This document shows positions 1-8,569 of a stretch of DNA of 32,252 nucleotides, one piece after another. The position numbers were made by a program, and so were the translations under genes. The stretch is from the NCBI GenBank assembly GCA_947476065.1, contig CANJPG010000036.1:1-32252 (forward strand). Reading direction: 5' to 3'. This DNA comes from Fidelibacterota bacterium. Lineage in GTDB: Bacteria > Pseudomonadota > Alphaproteobacteria > Rhodospirillales > Rhodospirillaceae. Position 1 is the stretch's first letter. Every line of letters starts with the position of its first letter. A model generated the notes under the pieces. The model was not told the DNA's origin. It saw only the letters and a program-made list of their open reading frames with translations, and did not search any database.

Positions 1-536
1 CCGCAAACGGCGTGGAGTTTATGCCGTTCGCGATAAGTGCCCACCAGCTGTTGCGCAGTCAATTTCGAGATGGCGTAGGGATTGATGGGACGAAAAGAGC
101 TGTCTTCGTCGAGCAGCTGTCCGACGGAGGGAATGCCAAAGACTTCAGAGCTCGATGCAAAAAAGAGCCGCGCTTCAGGCGCGATCAGGCGCAAGGCTTC
201 GAGCACGTTCAAGGTGCCGAGGACGTTGGTCTCAAGAACCGAACGCGGTTGCTGATAGGAGTCCGCGACGAAGCTTTCTCCAGCGAAGTGATAGATGTGG
301 TCGGGTTTAACGCTGGAGATCGCCTCTACCACCTGGAATGGCTCATGCAGGTTGAGATTGATCAGTTCGACCTTGCCGATTAGGCCCATTTCCTCCAGGC
401 GCCAGAGCTTGGTGGCTTCGCCGCGGCGGAAGCCGCCGCGTACGCGCCAGCCGTCGCGCACGAGCTTTTGCGCGAGCAGGGAGCCGTCCTGGCCGGTCAC
501 GCCCAGTATGAGGGCGGTGCGCTGTTTGGCTGTCAT
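1..536 (-). CDS. GDP-mannose 4,6-dehydratase-like SDR (partial, C-terminus off window)
   Basis: This is the N-terminal 178 codons of an extended short-chain dehydrogenase, reading leftward and cut by the window edge. The start ATG at 536 overlaps the stop of the upstream NeuB-like gene as ATGA, so the two are translationally coupled. Visible motifs are a Rossmann nucleotide loop (GVTGQDGS, about residues 12-19), SSSEVFG, and the catalytic Tyr-x-x-x-Lys as YAISK. TGQDGS and the QQP...N..GTLN..EA segment are typical of GDP-mannose 4,6-dehydratase, which makes GDP-4-keto-6-deoxymannose from GDP-mannose in the cytoplasm for fucose, rhamnose or perosamine type sugars. A related NDP-sugar dehydratase or epimerase remains possible because the C-terminal half is not visible. 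The glycan neighbours fit either reading. Confidence 0.75.
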   Translation of the reverse strand, partial: MTAKQRTALILGVTGQDGSLLAQKLVRDGWRVRGGFRRGEATKLWRLEEMGLIGKVELINLNLHEPFQVVEAISSVKPDHIYHFAGESFVADSYQQPRSVLETNVLGTLNVLEALRLIAPEARLFFASSSEVFGIPSVGQLLDEDSSFRPINPYAISKLTAQQLVGTYRERHKLHAVC

Positions 537-2383
537 GAATAGAGTTCCTTCAGCGACAAAACGGCTTTGGCGAAGCCGGCGCCGCCATGTAGGTGGCCTT
601 GCCACACCTCGATCACTTTGACGCAGTCCATGGACATGGCAGCGGCTATGGCCGGCTGGTTCTCGGGATCACCCTCGCCGAAGGCAACGCCTTCGCCGTC
701 GTAGCCGCTAGCGTCGGCGATGTGCACGTGCCGGGTATAGGGGGCAAGGTCCCGCACCACATCGGCAGCGTTGAAATCGAACACCTTGTCGCCCATGCAC
801 AGATGGCAGATGTCCATGCAGATCGGCAGGTTTAGGGCCTTGATATGCGCAATATCGGCGATGTTATTCATCGCGTGCAAACGCACTGCGCCGCCGAAAT
901 ACCAGGCAATGGGCGGCAGCCATTGGGGCATGATGGTAACGCCGGCGTCGCGGTAGCCCGCCAGAAGCTCGGCATGATTTTGGAAGAAGGCGGCCAAGCT
1001 GCCGTGCACAACGGAAAAACTGCCGACGACCGGCACATCGGCGCCGGTGCGGTCCTGCAGCGCCTTCGCAAAGGCCACCGTGCGGTCGAGCACGCGGTGA
1101 CTGGCGCGGCGCTGATCTTCGGCCGGCGCGAAGGGGTCCATCAATTGGGTCGGGCTCACGTAGTCGGGCAAATGTACGCTGTAGCGGTTGCTGGACGTCA
1201 GCATCGCTGTGTCGATGGCCCGCTCGACGTCGCCAAATGACAGATGGAACTCATAGTTGCCGAGTGGAATGCGCGCCTCGATGGATGCAAGGTCGTGGAA
1301 GCGCACCGGTATCGAAAGCCTTTTGGCGCGTGCAAAATCGATCGCATCGGGTGGCAAGGTGACGGGTTTTTCGAACACAGAGCGGTCGATAACCGTTCCC
1401 CGGCCGATGGTTCTGACGGCGGGCCGGCCGAGGAAGTCGCCGATCTCCTCCTGTCCGAGGCCCGTGCGCGGTGCGCGCAGCACAACCTTCTCGCCGCTGA
1501 CGGCCTCGCCGGCAGCTATGGGGGCTCTGGCATAAAACGACCGGCCAAGGTTTTGCAGGTTGAGGAGTTCGCCCTGATTGGGTACGCGCGGCCCATCGCC
1601 GGCCAGAATCAGGTTCATGTTGTCGGCAAAGCGCGCCAGTTTGGCGAATTCGTCCGGCGTCGAGCTTGAGGAATGATCGAGCCCGTCCGCTGCCTTGTCA
1701 AAGGTGATGTGACGCTCAATCACCGCGGCCCCGGCTTGCAATGCCAGCAGGCATGTCTCCCAATATTCGTCGTGGCTTGAATAGCCGACCGGTGCGCCCC
1801 ACAGCCCGCGCAGATGCGTGATGTAGCCCAATTTCGGATTGGGGATGCCGACCGGGTAGTTGGAGATGCAATGCAGAGGCACCCAGAGCTTGCGGTCCAG
1901 CGTACCAAGCACGCGGCGGATGGCCGCTTCGGTATAGGCGCCGGTCGAGATCAGGCCGTATTTGCCGAAGGACTCAATGCGCTTGATCAGCGGCAGGTTG
2001 GTGAATTCAACGGAGGGGATTTTGAAAAATTCAAATATCCCGATATCGCCGCCAAAATCGGCAATGTCATCGGGCGTGAAAAAACTGATGCCCGGTTGAA
2101 TGCCGCGCGCGAGGGCGTGCTGCGACAGCTTTACGATGGTTGCCGGCGCCAGGTAGTTGCGGCGGATTTCCTTTTGCAGGATTTCGTCGCCCAGTTCGCG
2201 GGCATCGTCGGCATAGGCATTGGCGAGATTGCGGTACTGGAATTTTACGCCCCAGGCCCCCGACGCCGCGGCCGCATTGATCAAGGCGCGGGCGGTCTCT
2301 TCCATCCCGTTATGATTGATCCCAATCTCGGCAATGATGCGTGCAGACGTCAACGGCAGATCCCCGGCCAAAGCAAAGCCCAA
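533..2383 (-). CDS. NeuB-family synthase fused to a xylose-isomerase-like TIM barrel
   Basis: This is a two-enzyme fusion of about 616 residues. Residues 15-260 are a NeuB/PseI/LegI-type phosphoenolpyruvate-condensing synthase: EIGINHNG (19-26), KFQ (47-49), FFKIPS around Lys121, LISTG (144-148), CISNYP (172-177), GYSSHD, and the metal-site histidines in ERH (225) and GLDH (237). Residues 281-338 look like the SAF (antifreeze-like) domain usual in this family. Residues about 355-616 form a second barrel of the AP-endonuclease-2/sugar isomerase class, with MDICH (Asp524, His527), HVHIAD (552-557), GEGD and IEVW (Glu592) as likely metal ligands. The NeuB part makes nonulosonic or related keto-acid sugars; the substrate is unknown. 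The first codon is TTG. A second TTG at 2353, preceded by GGGGA, may be the true start. Confidence 0.85.
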   Translation of the reverse strand: MGFALAGDLPLTSARIIAEIGINHNGMEETARALINAAAASGAWGVKFQYRNLANAYADDARELGDEILQKEIRRNYLAPATIVKLSQHALARGIQPGISFFTPDDIADFGGDIGIFEFFKIPSVEFTNLPLIKRIESFGKYGLISTGAYTEAAIRRVLGTLDRKLWVPLHCISNYPVGIPNPKLGYITHLRGLWGAPVGYSSHDEYWETCLLALQAGAAVIERHITFDKAADGLDHSSSSTPDEFAKLARFADNMNLILAGDGPRVPNQGELLNLQNLGRSFYARAPIAAGEAVSGEKVVLRAPRTGLGQEEIGDFLGRPAVRTIGRGTVIDRSVFEKPVTLPPDAIDFARAKRLSIPVRFHDLASIEARIPLGNYEFHLSFGDVERAIDTAMLTSSNRYSVHLPDYVSPTQLMDPFAPAEDQRRASHRVLDRTVAFAKALQDRTGADVPVVGSFSVVHGSLAAFFQNHAELLAGYRDAGVTIMPQWLPPIAWYFGGAVRLHAMNNIADIAHIKALNLPICMDICHLCMGDKVFDFNAADVVRDLAPYTRHVHIADASGYDGEGVAFGEGDPENQPAIAAAMSMDCVKVIEVWQGHLHGGAGFAKAVLSLKELYS

Positions 2384-2482
2384 GCCCTTGAAAAGGTTAA
2401 AATTACCCTGAGCCTAGATCAGGGTAGGGGGTCCCGGTTAACAACTGGCAAAATATCGGGCGGAAAGCTCCGATCTTGGGCG

Positions 2483-3262
2483 CTAGGCGCCCGGGCGTTC
2501 CTGCCAGGCAAAGACGCTGACGATGAACTTTTCCGTCCGGCAGAAGGCAAAGGGCGGCGGGGATAATGAGGGTTCCCAGATGGCCGCGTGCAGATCGCTC
2601 AGTACATAGCGGAAGTTTGCCGCCTCCAGGCGCTGCAGAAGTGGGCCTATACGGGCCTGGGTTGCGCCCATGGCGTGCACCTCGATGATGAGCCGATCGA
2701 CATTGGCCAGCTGGTCGCCGCAGTCATCGATCAGGTCGAATTCGGCCCCTTCGACGTCAAGTTTCAGGAAATGTACCCGCTCGCCCAGCAGCGATTTGAG
2801 TCTGACGGAGGGCACCTTTTCAGCCCCCGAGGCCTCCGCGACATGTCCGGCATCGTCATGGGTCGTTGAGAACGACACGCCCTGATCGTGAGTCCAGACG
2901 GCCGCTTGCACGACCTCGACGTCACTGGCCCCGAATGCAGCCAGATTGGCCCGGCAGGTATCAGCCAGCTGCGCATCGGCCTCAAAAGCCTGGATGCGGG
3001 CCGCCGGGAAGCGCTCCTTGAGGAACAGGGACGCGAGCCCGATATGCGCCCCGCAGTCCAAAATGCGAGGGGCCGGCGCACCGCATTGGAAATCATAAAG
3101 CCGGTCGCCGAAGATCTGCCGGGCCTGATGGAAAAAGCTGTGCATATCGGCGTAGCGCAGGATTTTGCCGCCCACAACCAATAGGCCGGGCTGCCGCCGC
3201 GGCCAGCTTTGAACGCCGGGCGCCAGTTGCGTGACGATATCAAGGATCTGCGGTGTGAGCAT
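2483..3262 (-). CDS. FkbM-family SAM-dependent methyltransferase
   Basis: This is a class I SAM methyltransferase of the FkbM family, members of which often O-methylate sugars in polysaccharides or natural products. The SAM-binding glycine motif is ILDCGAHIGLAS, followed by an acidic residue after the second strand (AFEAD). The family hallmark FLKLDVEGAEFDLI lies in the second half. The frame is open up to an ATG at 3334, but that would leave only 2 bp to the divergent gene. The ATG at 3262 (protein starting MLTPQILD, 259 residues) leaves room for promoters and is preferred; the Shine-Dalgarno signal is weak in both cases. It reads in the same direction as the NeuB fusion 99 bp downstream and probably belongs to the same glycan operon. 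The acceptor is unknown. Confidence 0.85.
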   Translation of the reverse strand: MLTPQILDIVTQLAPGVQSWPRRQPGLLVVGGKILRYADMHSFFHQARQIFGDRLYDFQCGAPAPRILDCGAHIGLASLFLKERFPAARIQAFEADAQLADTCRANLAAFGASDVEVVQAAVWTHDQGVSFSTTHDDAGHVAEASGAEKVPSVRLKSLLGERVHFLKLDVEGAEFDLIDDCGDQLANVDRLIIEVHAMGATQARIGPLLQRLEAANFRYVLSDLHAAIWEPSLSPPPFAFCRTEKFIVSVFAWQERPGA

Positions 3263-3375
3263 GTGCGCGGCTGAAAGGCGTTTTGCTTTTGGTAACCGGA
3301 CAGGCCTAAGAAAGTGATAAGATCGCCGGATCATATGTGTGTGGCCGCCGGCGGGCGTCCATCGAGGAAACGAGT

Positions 3376-5253
3376 GTGCTGGAAGACCTTACCGCCAATA
3401 TCGTGGTTGCCTCGCATCGCCGGTCCGGCACCCACCTCGCCATTGACACCATCAGAAACAATATCCTCGGTGTAAACCCGGCGTTTTTGACGTTGGAAAC
3501 AATCCTGCCGCGGCACACCGAACCCGTCACCCGTGCAGATTTCGAAGCCAAGCGCCAGGCGCCCGGCCGAGCCATCATCAAGACCCACGGGTTTTCAAGC
3601 ATGGAGCTTTTCCCGGTTGACGATGGGCTGCGCGAATATGCTCGGGGGCTCTTGCACAACAGCCATATCGTCTATGCGCTGCGCGATGGGCGCGATGTCA
3701 TGGTCTCGTTCTACGAGTACCGCAAGAAAATCGCCGGCGGTCAGCTTGCGCCGTTTTCGGAATTTCTTAGAACGCCTTACGGCGGTTACAGTAGTCCGGC
3801 CGCCCATTGGTCGGCGCATGTCAAAGATTGGCTGAGCAAGACCGATGTCCTGCCGATCTTTTACGAAGACATGCACGCCGATTTCGAAGGCGTCGTGGAC
3901 CGTCTCGCGGCGTTTCTGAACCTGCCGCGTCGTGGCGATGTCTTTGACGCGGTGATTTCGCGCAATGCCGCCGCCGCCGAGACCTCGACGGCGGTATTAT
4001 ATCGGCGCGGCAAAGTGGGTGATCACGCTGATTATTTCTCGGCCGACGATACGGCGTTCTTTACGCAAGAGGCCGGCGAGGGCATGGACCTGTATAGGCA
4101 ACGCCGCGCGTCGGCGGCCTCCCCGTCGTCCCCAGAAACTCCCGCCGCCGCCCGCGCCCGCGCGACACGGTTTTTGCAGATCAACACCTTCTACCCAGCC
4201 TATCTCATGGACTTTTACGCCGCGCGGCCGCAGCTGATGAACGCGTCCTACGATACGCAGATCAACACACTCCTGGATGACGGCTTCGCGGATTCTCATA
4301 TATTCACGCGTCCGTTACGCCGCTACGGATTCGACACCATGCAGGTGGTCGCCAACAACAGCGTCTCACAAGGCGCTTGGTTGACGGAGCAGGGACTGGC
4401 CACCGGCGGAAAAGTGGACGCGGCTTTAGCTACCTTGCGGCAGATCGAGCGGTTTGCACCCGATATCGTCTACACGACCGACGTCGAGACATTGCACAGC
4501 GGCTTTTTCCGGCGCCTGGAGAAGCGTCCACCCGTGATCGCCGGCTGGCGCGGCTTTCCGTTGCCGCCGCAGACCGATCTTTCTGGCTATGACTTGATTC
4601 TCACCAGTTTCGACCGGATTTTCGAGGAAGCCATGGCGCGCGGCGCGAAGCATATCGAGCGTTTCCATCCGGGTTTTCCTGAAGATTCGCCGGTGTTGAA
4701 AGAGCCGCGCAAGATGGAATGGGATGTGGTGATCTCGGGCACGGTGACGCACCAGCATCTGCGGCGTATTCAGATCATCAACATGCTGGCCGAAATGAGT
4801 CGCGATCCAGCTGCACCTTTTTCCCTTGGGCTGTTCATGCCCAATGCTTCGGCGCTGTCGCCCTTGGCGCAGTCGCTCAATCGCGGGGCCAGATGGGCCC
4901 ACGACATGCTGCGGCTATTGCGCAGTGCACGCATCGTCGTCAACATCGACGTCGATGCATTTGGGGCACAGCCGCCGAATATGCGGCTGATCGAAGCGAC
5001 GGGCGCGGGTGCGTTCCTGCTGACCTCGCACCATCCGGGCTTGGCGGCGTTCTTCGAGCTGGGGGTCGAAATCGAAACCTTCCGCACACCGCAGGAACTG
5101 GCGTCGAAAATTCTCTACCTACTATCGGAGCCGGGACTGTGCGATGAGATGGCTGCCCGGGCACAGGAGCGTTGCCTGCGCGACCACGGCCTTAGCAAGC
5201 GCGCCGCTTGGTTTGCGGATATCATGCGGCACGCGGTAGTGCGGGCCGCTTAA
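3376..5253 (+). CDS. Sulfotransferase-glycosyltransferase fusion protein
   Basis: Two catalytic modules lie in one chain of about 625 residues. The N-terminal part (1-240) is a PAPS-dependent sulfotransferase. SHRRSGTHL (13-21) is the 5'-phosphosulfate loop, RDGRDVMVSFYEY (103-115) matches the 3'-phosphate-binding segment, and RRGKVGDHADYF (210-221) matches the C-terminal R-K-G-x-x-G-D-W motif. An Ala/Pro/Ser-rich linker follows at about 245-262. Residues 263-625 resemble GT-B glycosyltransferases of the CgeB/group 1 type, with the donor-site segment PPNMRLIEATGAGAFLLT. The start chosen is GTG 3376 behind GAGGAA; an in-frame ATG at 3337 lacks a good binding site and would abut the divergent methyltransferase frame. 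The likely job is to add a sugar to a cell-surface glycan and sulfate it. Substrates are unknown. Confidence 0.85.
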   Translation: MLEDLTANIVVASHRRSGTHLAIDTIRNNILGVNPAFLTLETILPRHTEPVTRADFEAKRQAPGRAIIKTHGFSSMELFPVDDGLREYARGLLHNSHIVYALRDGRDVMVSFYEYRKKIAGGQLAPFSEFLRTPYGGYSSPAAHWSAHVKDWLSKTDVLPIFYEDMHADFEGVVDRLAAFLNLPRRGDVFDAVISRNAAAAETSTAVLYRRGKVGDHADYFSADDTAFFTQEAGEGMDLYRQRRASAASPSSPETPAAARARATRFLQINTFYPAYLMDFYAARPQLMNASYDTQINTLLDDGFADSHIFTRPLRRYGFDTMQVVANNSVSQGAWLTEQGLATGGKVDAALATLRQIERFAPDIVYTTDVETLHSGFFRRLEKRPPVIAGWRGFPLPPQTDLSGYDLILTSFDRIFEEAMARGAKHIERFHPGFPEDSPVLKEPRKMEWDVVISGTVTHQHLRRIQIINMLAEMSRDPAAPFSLGLFMPNASALSPLAQSLNRGARWAHDMLRLLRSARIVVNIDVDAFGAQPPNMRLIEATGAGAFLLTSHHPGLAAFFELGVEIETFRTPQELASKILYLLSEPGLCDEMAARAQERCLRDHGLSKRAAWFADIMRHAVVRAA

Positions 5254-6230
5254 TAGCCGCTTTTCAGAACCCAACGCCAAGCGTCATCGACCTGCTGCTC
5301 GAGTGTCGCTTGCGGTCTCCAGCCTAGCGCCTTTTTGACCCTTGAGGCATCGGCGACCAATACGGCCGAATCGCCGGGCCGCCTTGGCTCGACCGTCACC
5401 GGGATAGGCTTGCCGGTGACGCGACGCGCGGTGTCTATGACTTCCCGCACCGAATATCCGGCTTCACTTCCAAGATTGAAGATATTCCCGCCGGGATGTG
5501 ATTCGAGATAGTCCAGGGCCGCCACATGGGCCCGAGCGATGTCGCAGACGTGGATATAGTCGCGAACACATGTGCCGTCTGGAGTCGGATAGTCGTCACC
5601 GAACACTTGCAGCGGCGCGCCGATGCCCGCCGCGGCCCGCAAAATGTTCGGAATGAGGTGAGTCTCCGGCTCATGCCATTCTCCGGTCTCTCCATCAGGA
5701 TCGGCGCCGGCAGCGTTGAAATAGCGGAATATGACCCACGACCCGTTCGATGCCGCGCCGGCGTCGGCGACGATGCGCTCCATCATGAGTTTGGAGTGCC
5801 CATAGGGATTGATCGGCGCGATCAACGTGTCTTCAGTGATCGGCGTAATCCTTGGTATGCCATAGACGGCGCAGGTGCCTGAGACGACGATCGTTCCGAT
5901 ATCGTGCTCAAGCATCGCCTGCACCAAGGCCGTCGTTCCGCCAGCATTGGTCCGCTGATACATCTCGGGTTGTTCAACGGATTCACCGACGACGGTCAAG
6001 GCCGCGAAGTGCATGACGGCGGATGGCTTATATTTTTTTATAACGGCCGCAATTGCAGCGGCGTCGCAAATATCGCCGATCTCCAGCGGTCCCCATTTTA
6101 CCAGTTCGCGGTGGCCCCGGATCAGGCTGTCGTAGGTGACCGGGGTGTAGCCGGCCTGGGCCAAGGCCTTGCAGGTATGGCTGCCGACGTAGCCGGCCCC
6201 TCCGGTGACGAGAATGGTTTTGCCGTTCAT
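5250..6230 (-). CDS. galE: UDP-glucose 4-epimerase
   Basis: This 326-residue extended SDR interconverts UDP-glucose and UDP-galactose using tightly bound NAD. The Rossmann loop is GGAGYVGSH (10-18), the catalytic pair is in YGHSK (Tyr143, Lys147), and the GalE pattern H-F-A-A...VGESV..P..Y (74-91) is intact. The C-terminal part has the expected EPRRPGDSA and LGW segments. The length is normal for GalE (about 330). The start ATG overlaps the stop of the upstream glycosyltransferase as ATGA, so the two are coupled. Its stop overlaps the stop of the convergent sulfotransferase fusion. Epimerases acting on UDP-GlcNAc share these motifs, so the substrate could be broader. It probably supplies the UDP-hexose used by the neighbouring transferases. 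Confidence 0.92.
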   Translation of the reverse strand: MNGKTILVTGGAGYVGSHTCKALAQAGYTPVTYDSLIRGHRELVKWGPLEIGDICDAAAIAAVIKKYKPSAVMHFAALTVVGESVEQPEMYQRTNAGGTTALVQAMLEHDIGTIVVSGTCAVYGIPRITPITEDTLIAPINPYGHSKLMMERIVADAGAASNGSWVIFRYFNAAGADPDGETGEWHEPETHLIPNILRAAAGIGAPLQVFGDDYPTPDGTCVRDYIHVCDIARAHVAALDYLESHPGGNIFNLGSEAGYSVREVIDTARRVTGKPIPVTVEPRRPGDSAVLVADASRVKKALGWRPQATLEQQVDDAWRWVLKSGY

Positions 6231-7507
6231 TGCGCAGCGCGCTCGGCTTCGGCGGATACGCGTTCATAGAATGCGGCGTAGGCATCGGCTTGCGCTTGAA
6301 GCGTGTAGCCGCGCTCGACCATCTCGCGGCCCCGCACGCCGCAAGCCTGCAAGTGATCGCGGTCTGCAAAGGCCTTCATGAACGCGAGACTCAATCCGGG
6401 CACGTTGCCGGGGGCGGCGAGAAAGCCCGTCTCATCTTCGCGCACCAGGTCGGGAACGCCACCGACGCTGAAGCCGACGACCGGGGTTCCGCAGCTCAGC
6501 GATTCCAGAATTGTATTTGGCAGGTTGTCCTGCCGCGATGGAATCGCCATGACGTCAGCTGCGGCATAGACCGCAGCCATGGTGGCGTCGTCGTTGACAT
6601 GCTCGATCTGCATGATCTTGAACGGCGCCTCTGCGGAGAGAATATGGCTATCCCCGACGCCGACCAGCAGAAGAGTTTCAAGATCGGGAATGAGAGACAA
6701 GGCGTGCACCAACTCCCTGAAGCCCTTGCGCGCGAGGCGTATGTGGTTGGAGACGAACAGCACGATCTGCGCGTCCTGCGGCAGTTTAAGTTTGGCTCGC
6801 GCCTCGGCCTTGTCCATCGGTTTGAACACGGTGGTTTCAAGGCTGTTGGGGATGACCGTGCTTTCAAATTTTCCAAACAGCGCGCTTTGCCGTGCCTCAT
6901 CGGCCAGCCAGCGGCTCGGCGTGACGATGTGCAACATATGCTTAGGCCATGCGGCGAAGATGTCTGCTTTCGCCGCGAATACGCGGTTGGCAAGATCACG
7001 CTGGTCGTCGCTGCCCAATAAGGGACACGCGCCACATCCGGTCTTGAATTTGCCGCAGTCCTGATCGTAGTGGCACCCGCCCGTAAACGGGTTCATGTCG
7101 TGCAGTGTCCAAACGACGGGGCGTGAGATTCGGGGCGTGAAGAACGTGTGATAGTCGACGAACCCGGCGACCCAATGCAGGTTGATCACATCGCCCCGCG
7201 GCATCTGCGTGAAGAAGTTCTCGTTGCCGTCCACACGCTCTTGGCTGAATAGCTCGATATCGGGGCTGCGGGTGGTAGCATAGGCGTCGTAAGCCGCATC
7301 ACGGGCGGTTTTGCATGAGGCACGGTGCTGCACGGCGGCCGGCGCCGGATCTGGCACGAATCTGCGGATAGTGGGATCAGCCCGCGTCTGGTCGCGGACG
7401 TAATAGGTGCTATCAACGCCTATGCCGCATAGACCCTGATGCAGCCGGTAGGCGGCGCGCGCTGCGCCGCCCTTGGTATCCATGGTGTTGATCAGCGCGA
7501 CCCGCAT
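6227..7507 (-). CDS. Family 4 (GT-B) glycosyltransferase
   Basis: This 426-residue retaining glycosyltransferase has two Rossmann-like halves. The N-terminus carries the glycine-rich acceptor loop (KGGAARAAYRL). The middle contains WTLHDMNPFTGGCHYDQDC and a CGACPLL cluster, seen in WcaC-like colanic or exopolysaccharide transferases. The C-terminal donor site contains PSRQDNLPNTILESLSCGTP, the usual E-x7-E region with Asp or Asn in place of the first Glu, followed by PVVGFSVGGVPDLV. It probably transfers a hexose from a nucleotide sugar to a growing glycan at the inner membrane face. It is coupled to galE by ATGA and follows the peroxiredoxin gene by 34 bp. Its start codon lies within a short hairpin at 7501-7529. 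Confidence 0.9.
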   Translation of the reverse strand: MRVALINTMDTKGGAARAAYRLHQGLCGIGVDSTYYVRDQTRADPTIRRFVPDPAPAAVQHRASCKTARDAAYDAYATTRSPDIELFSQERVDGNENFFTQMPRGDVINLHWVAGFVDYHTFFTPRISRPVVWTLHDMNPFTGGCHYDQDCGKFKTGCGACPLLGSDDQRDLANRVFAAKADIFAAWPKHMLHIVTPSRWLADEARQSALFGKFESTVIPNSLETTVFKPMDKAEARAKLKLPQDAQIVLFVSNHIRLARKGFRELVHALSLIPDLETLLLVGVGDSHILSAEAPFKIMQIEHVNDDATMAAVYAAADVMAIPSRQDNLPNTILESLSCGTPVVGFSVGGVPDLVREDETGFLAAPGNVPGLSLAFMKAFADRDHLQACGVRGREMVERGYTLQAQADAYAAFYERVSAEAERAAQ

Positions 7508-7541
7508 CCCGGCTGTCTGTTCATGCGGGCTATGGCTACGC

Positions 7542-8021
7542 TTAGTTCAGGCCGCAGGTGGCTTCGGCGCCGCTCAGCTCGTACTTGCCTTCGTCCACAC
7601 TGAGTTTTTCAATCGTGCCGTCGGTGACGACCATGGACCAGCGTTTGCCGCGCGTGCCCAATCCAAACTTGCTGCCGTCCAGTTCGAGGCCGAGCTTCTT
7701 GGCGAACTCGCCGTTGCCGTCCGCCAGCATCAACACCTTTTCGCCGACATTCTGGGATTTACCCCAGGCGTCCATGACAAACACGTCGTTGACGGCGGTG
7801 CAGGCGATGGTATCGACGCCTTGAGCTTTGATTTTGTCGAAATTGTTCACATAGCTCGGCAGGTGCTGTTTCGAGCACGTCGGCGTAAAGGCGCCCGGCA
7901 CCGAAAAGAGCACGACTTTCTTGCCCTTGAAGATGTCATCGGTGCTGACTTCTTTCGGGCCCTCGGCGCCCATCACTTTGAATGTGCCGGCGGGCAGCTT
8001 GTCGCCTTGTTTGATTGTCAT
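7542..8021 (-). CDS. Peroxiredoxin, Prx5-like (redoxin family)
   Basis: This 159-residue thiol peroxidase reduces H2O2 and organic hydroperoxides in the cytoplasm. The peroxidatic cysteine is Cys49 in PGAFTPTCS, the signature of the Prx5 group, and the WSMVVTDG segment and flanking fold residues are present. Cys74 (IACTAVND) and Cys156, near the C-terminus, are other cysteines; Cys156 could resolve the disulfide, as in atypical 2-Cys enzymes. No glutaredoxin domain is fused. The start ATG is preceded by GAGG at a good distance. It lies downstream of hspQ on the same strand, 130 bp away, so a shared stress response is plausible but not shown. The downstream glycosyltransferase is 34 bp away. 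Confidence 0.92.
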   Translation of the reverse strand: MTIKQGDKLPAGTFKVMGAEGPKEVSTDDIFKGKKVVLFSVPGAFTPTCSKQHLPSYVNNFDKIKAQGVDTIACTAVNDVFVMDAWGKSQNVGEKVLMLADGNGEFAKKLGLELDGSKFGLGTRGKRWSMVVTDGTIEKLSVDEGKYELSGAEATCGLN

Positions 8022-8064
8022 ATTGTCCTCGTTCGTCCCTGCAGGAGTTTTTAAGGGGTTTTGG

Positions 8065-8081
8065 CGCGCCGTAACGGCGCG
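8065..8081. other. Short GC hairpin between hspQ and the peroxiredoxin gene
   Basis: A perfect 7-bp inverted repeat (CGCGCCG / CGGCGCG) has a 3-nt TAA loop. It lacks a clear T tract on either strand, so it is a weak terminator candidate, or a processing or attenuation structure ahead of the peroxiredoxin gene. Confidence 0.4.
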
Positions 8082-8151
8082 GGCTCTGGGCTAAGGTAAG
8101 CACTCGCCGCGCAATTTCCAAATGATTTGCGGAAAGAAAGCGCCGCGGCTG

Positions 8152-8481
8152 CTAGTTGGCGTAAGACCGCCGCATGACGTAGTGGTCGCCTCTGAACTCG
8201 GCAAAGTACGCCGTGACCTCAGGATGGCGGACGGGCTCGCCGGATTCATCGGCCAGCAAATTCTGCTGCGAAACATAGGCAACGTAGTGGGTCTGCGCGT
8301 TCTCCGCCAACAGATGATAAAACGGCTGGTCCTTGCGCGGCCGTTTATCTTCCGGGATGGCCATCCACCACTCCTCGGTATTGGCGAATACCGGATCGAC
8401 GTCGAAAATCACGCCGCGAAAAGGAAAGGAACGGTGCTTGACCACCTGCCCGATCCTGAATTTGGCGCTTCTCGGCTCCAT
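8152..8481 (-). CDS. hspQ: Heat shock protein HspQ
   Basis: This is an HspQ/YccV-type protein with a hemimethylated-DNA-binding-like fold. In enterobacteria HspQ is a heat-induced protein that acts as an enhancer of Lon proteolysis and influences DnaA stability. The conserved blocks are AKFRIGQVVKHR, GVIFDVDPVFANTEEWW, DQPFYHLL, YVAYVSQQNLL and EPVRHPEV, which match the alphaproteobacterial form closely. The frame is open up to an ATG at 8553, but HspQ proteins normally begin a few residues before AKF. I therefore choose the ATG at 8481 (109 residues), with AGGGA 11 nt upstream; an ATG at 8520 is also possible. The upstream region shared with the divergent kinase contains an AT-rich inverted repeat. 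Confidence 0.88.
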   Translation of the reverse strand: MEPRSAKFRIGQVVKHRSFPFRGVIFDVDPVFANTEEWWMAIPEDKRPRKDQPFYHLLAENAQTHYVAYVSQQNLLADESGEPVRHPEVTAYFAEFRGDHYVMRRSYAN

Positions 8482-8569
8482 CGACGTTCTGGTCCCTGCG
8501 TGTTCGCGGCTGCGGCCCATAAAATAGGAATCCGCCGCCGAAAGGTCCAGCATATGCCTTTAACTACAT

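Noticed and set aside
1814..2566. Long open plus-strand frame opposite the NeuB fusion
   Set aside because: It is antisense to a strongly conserved gene, has no recognisable protein motif, and arises from GC-rich codon bias.
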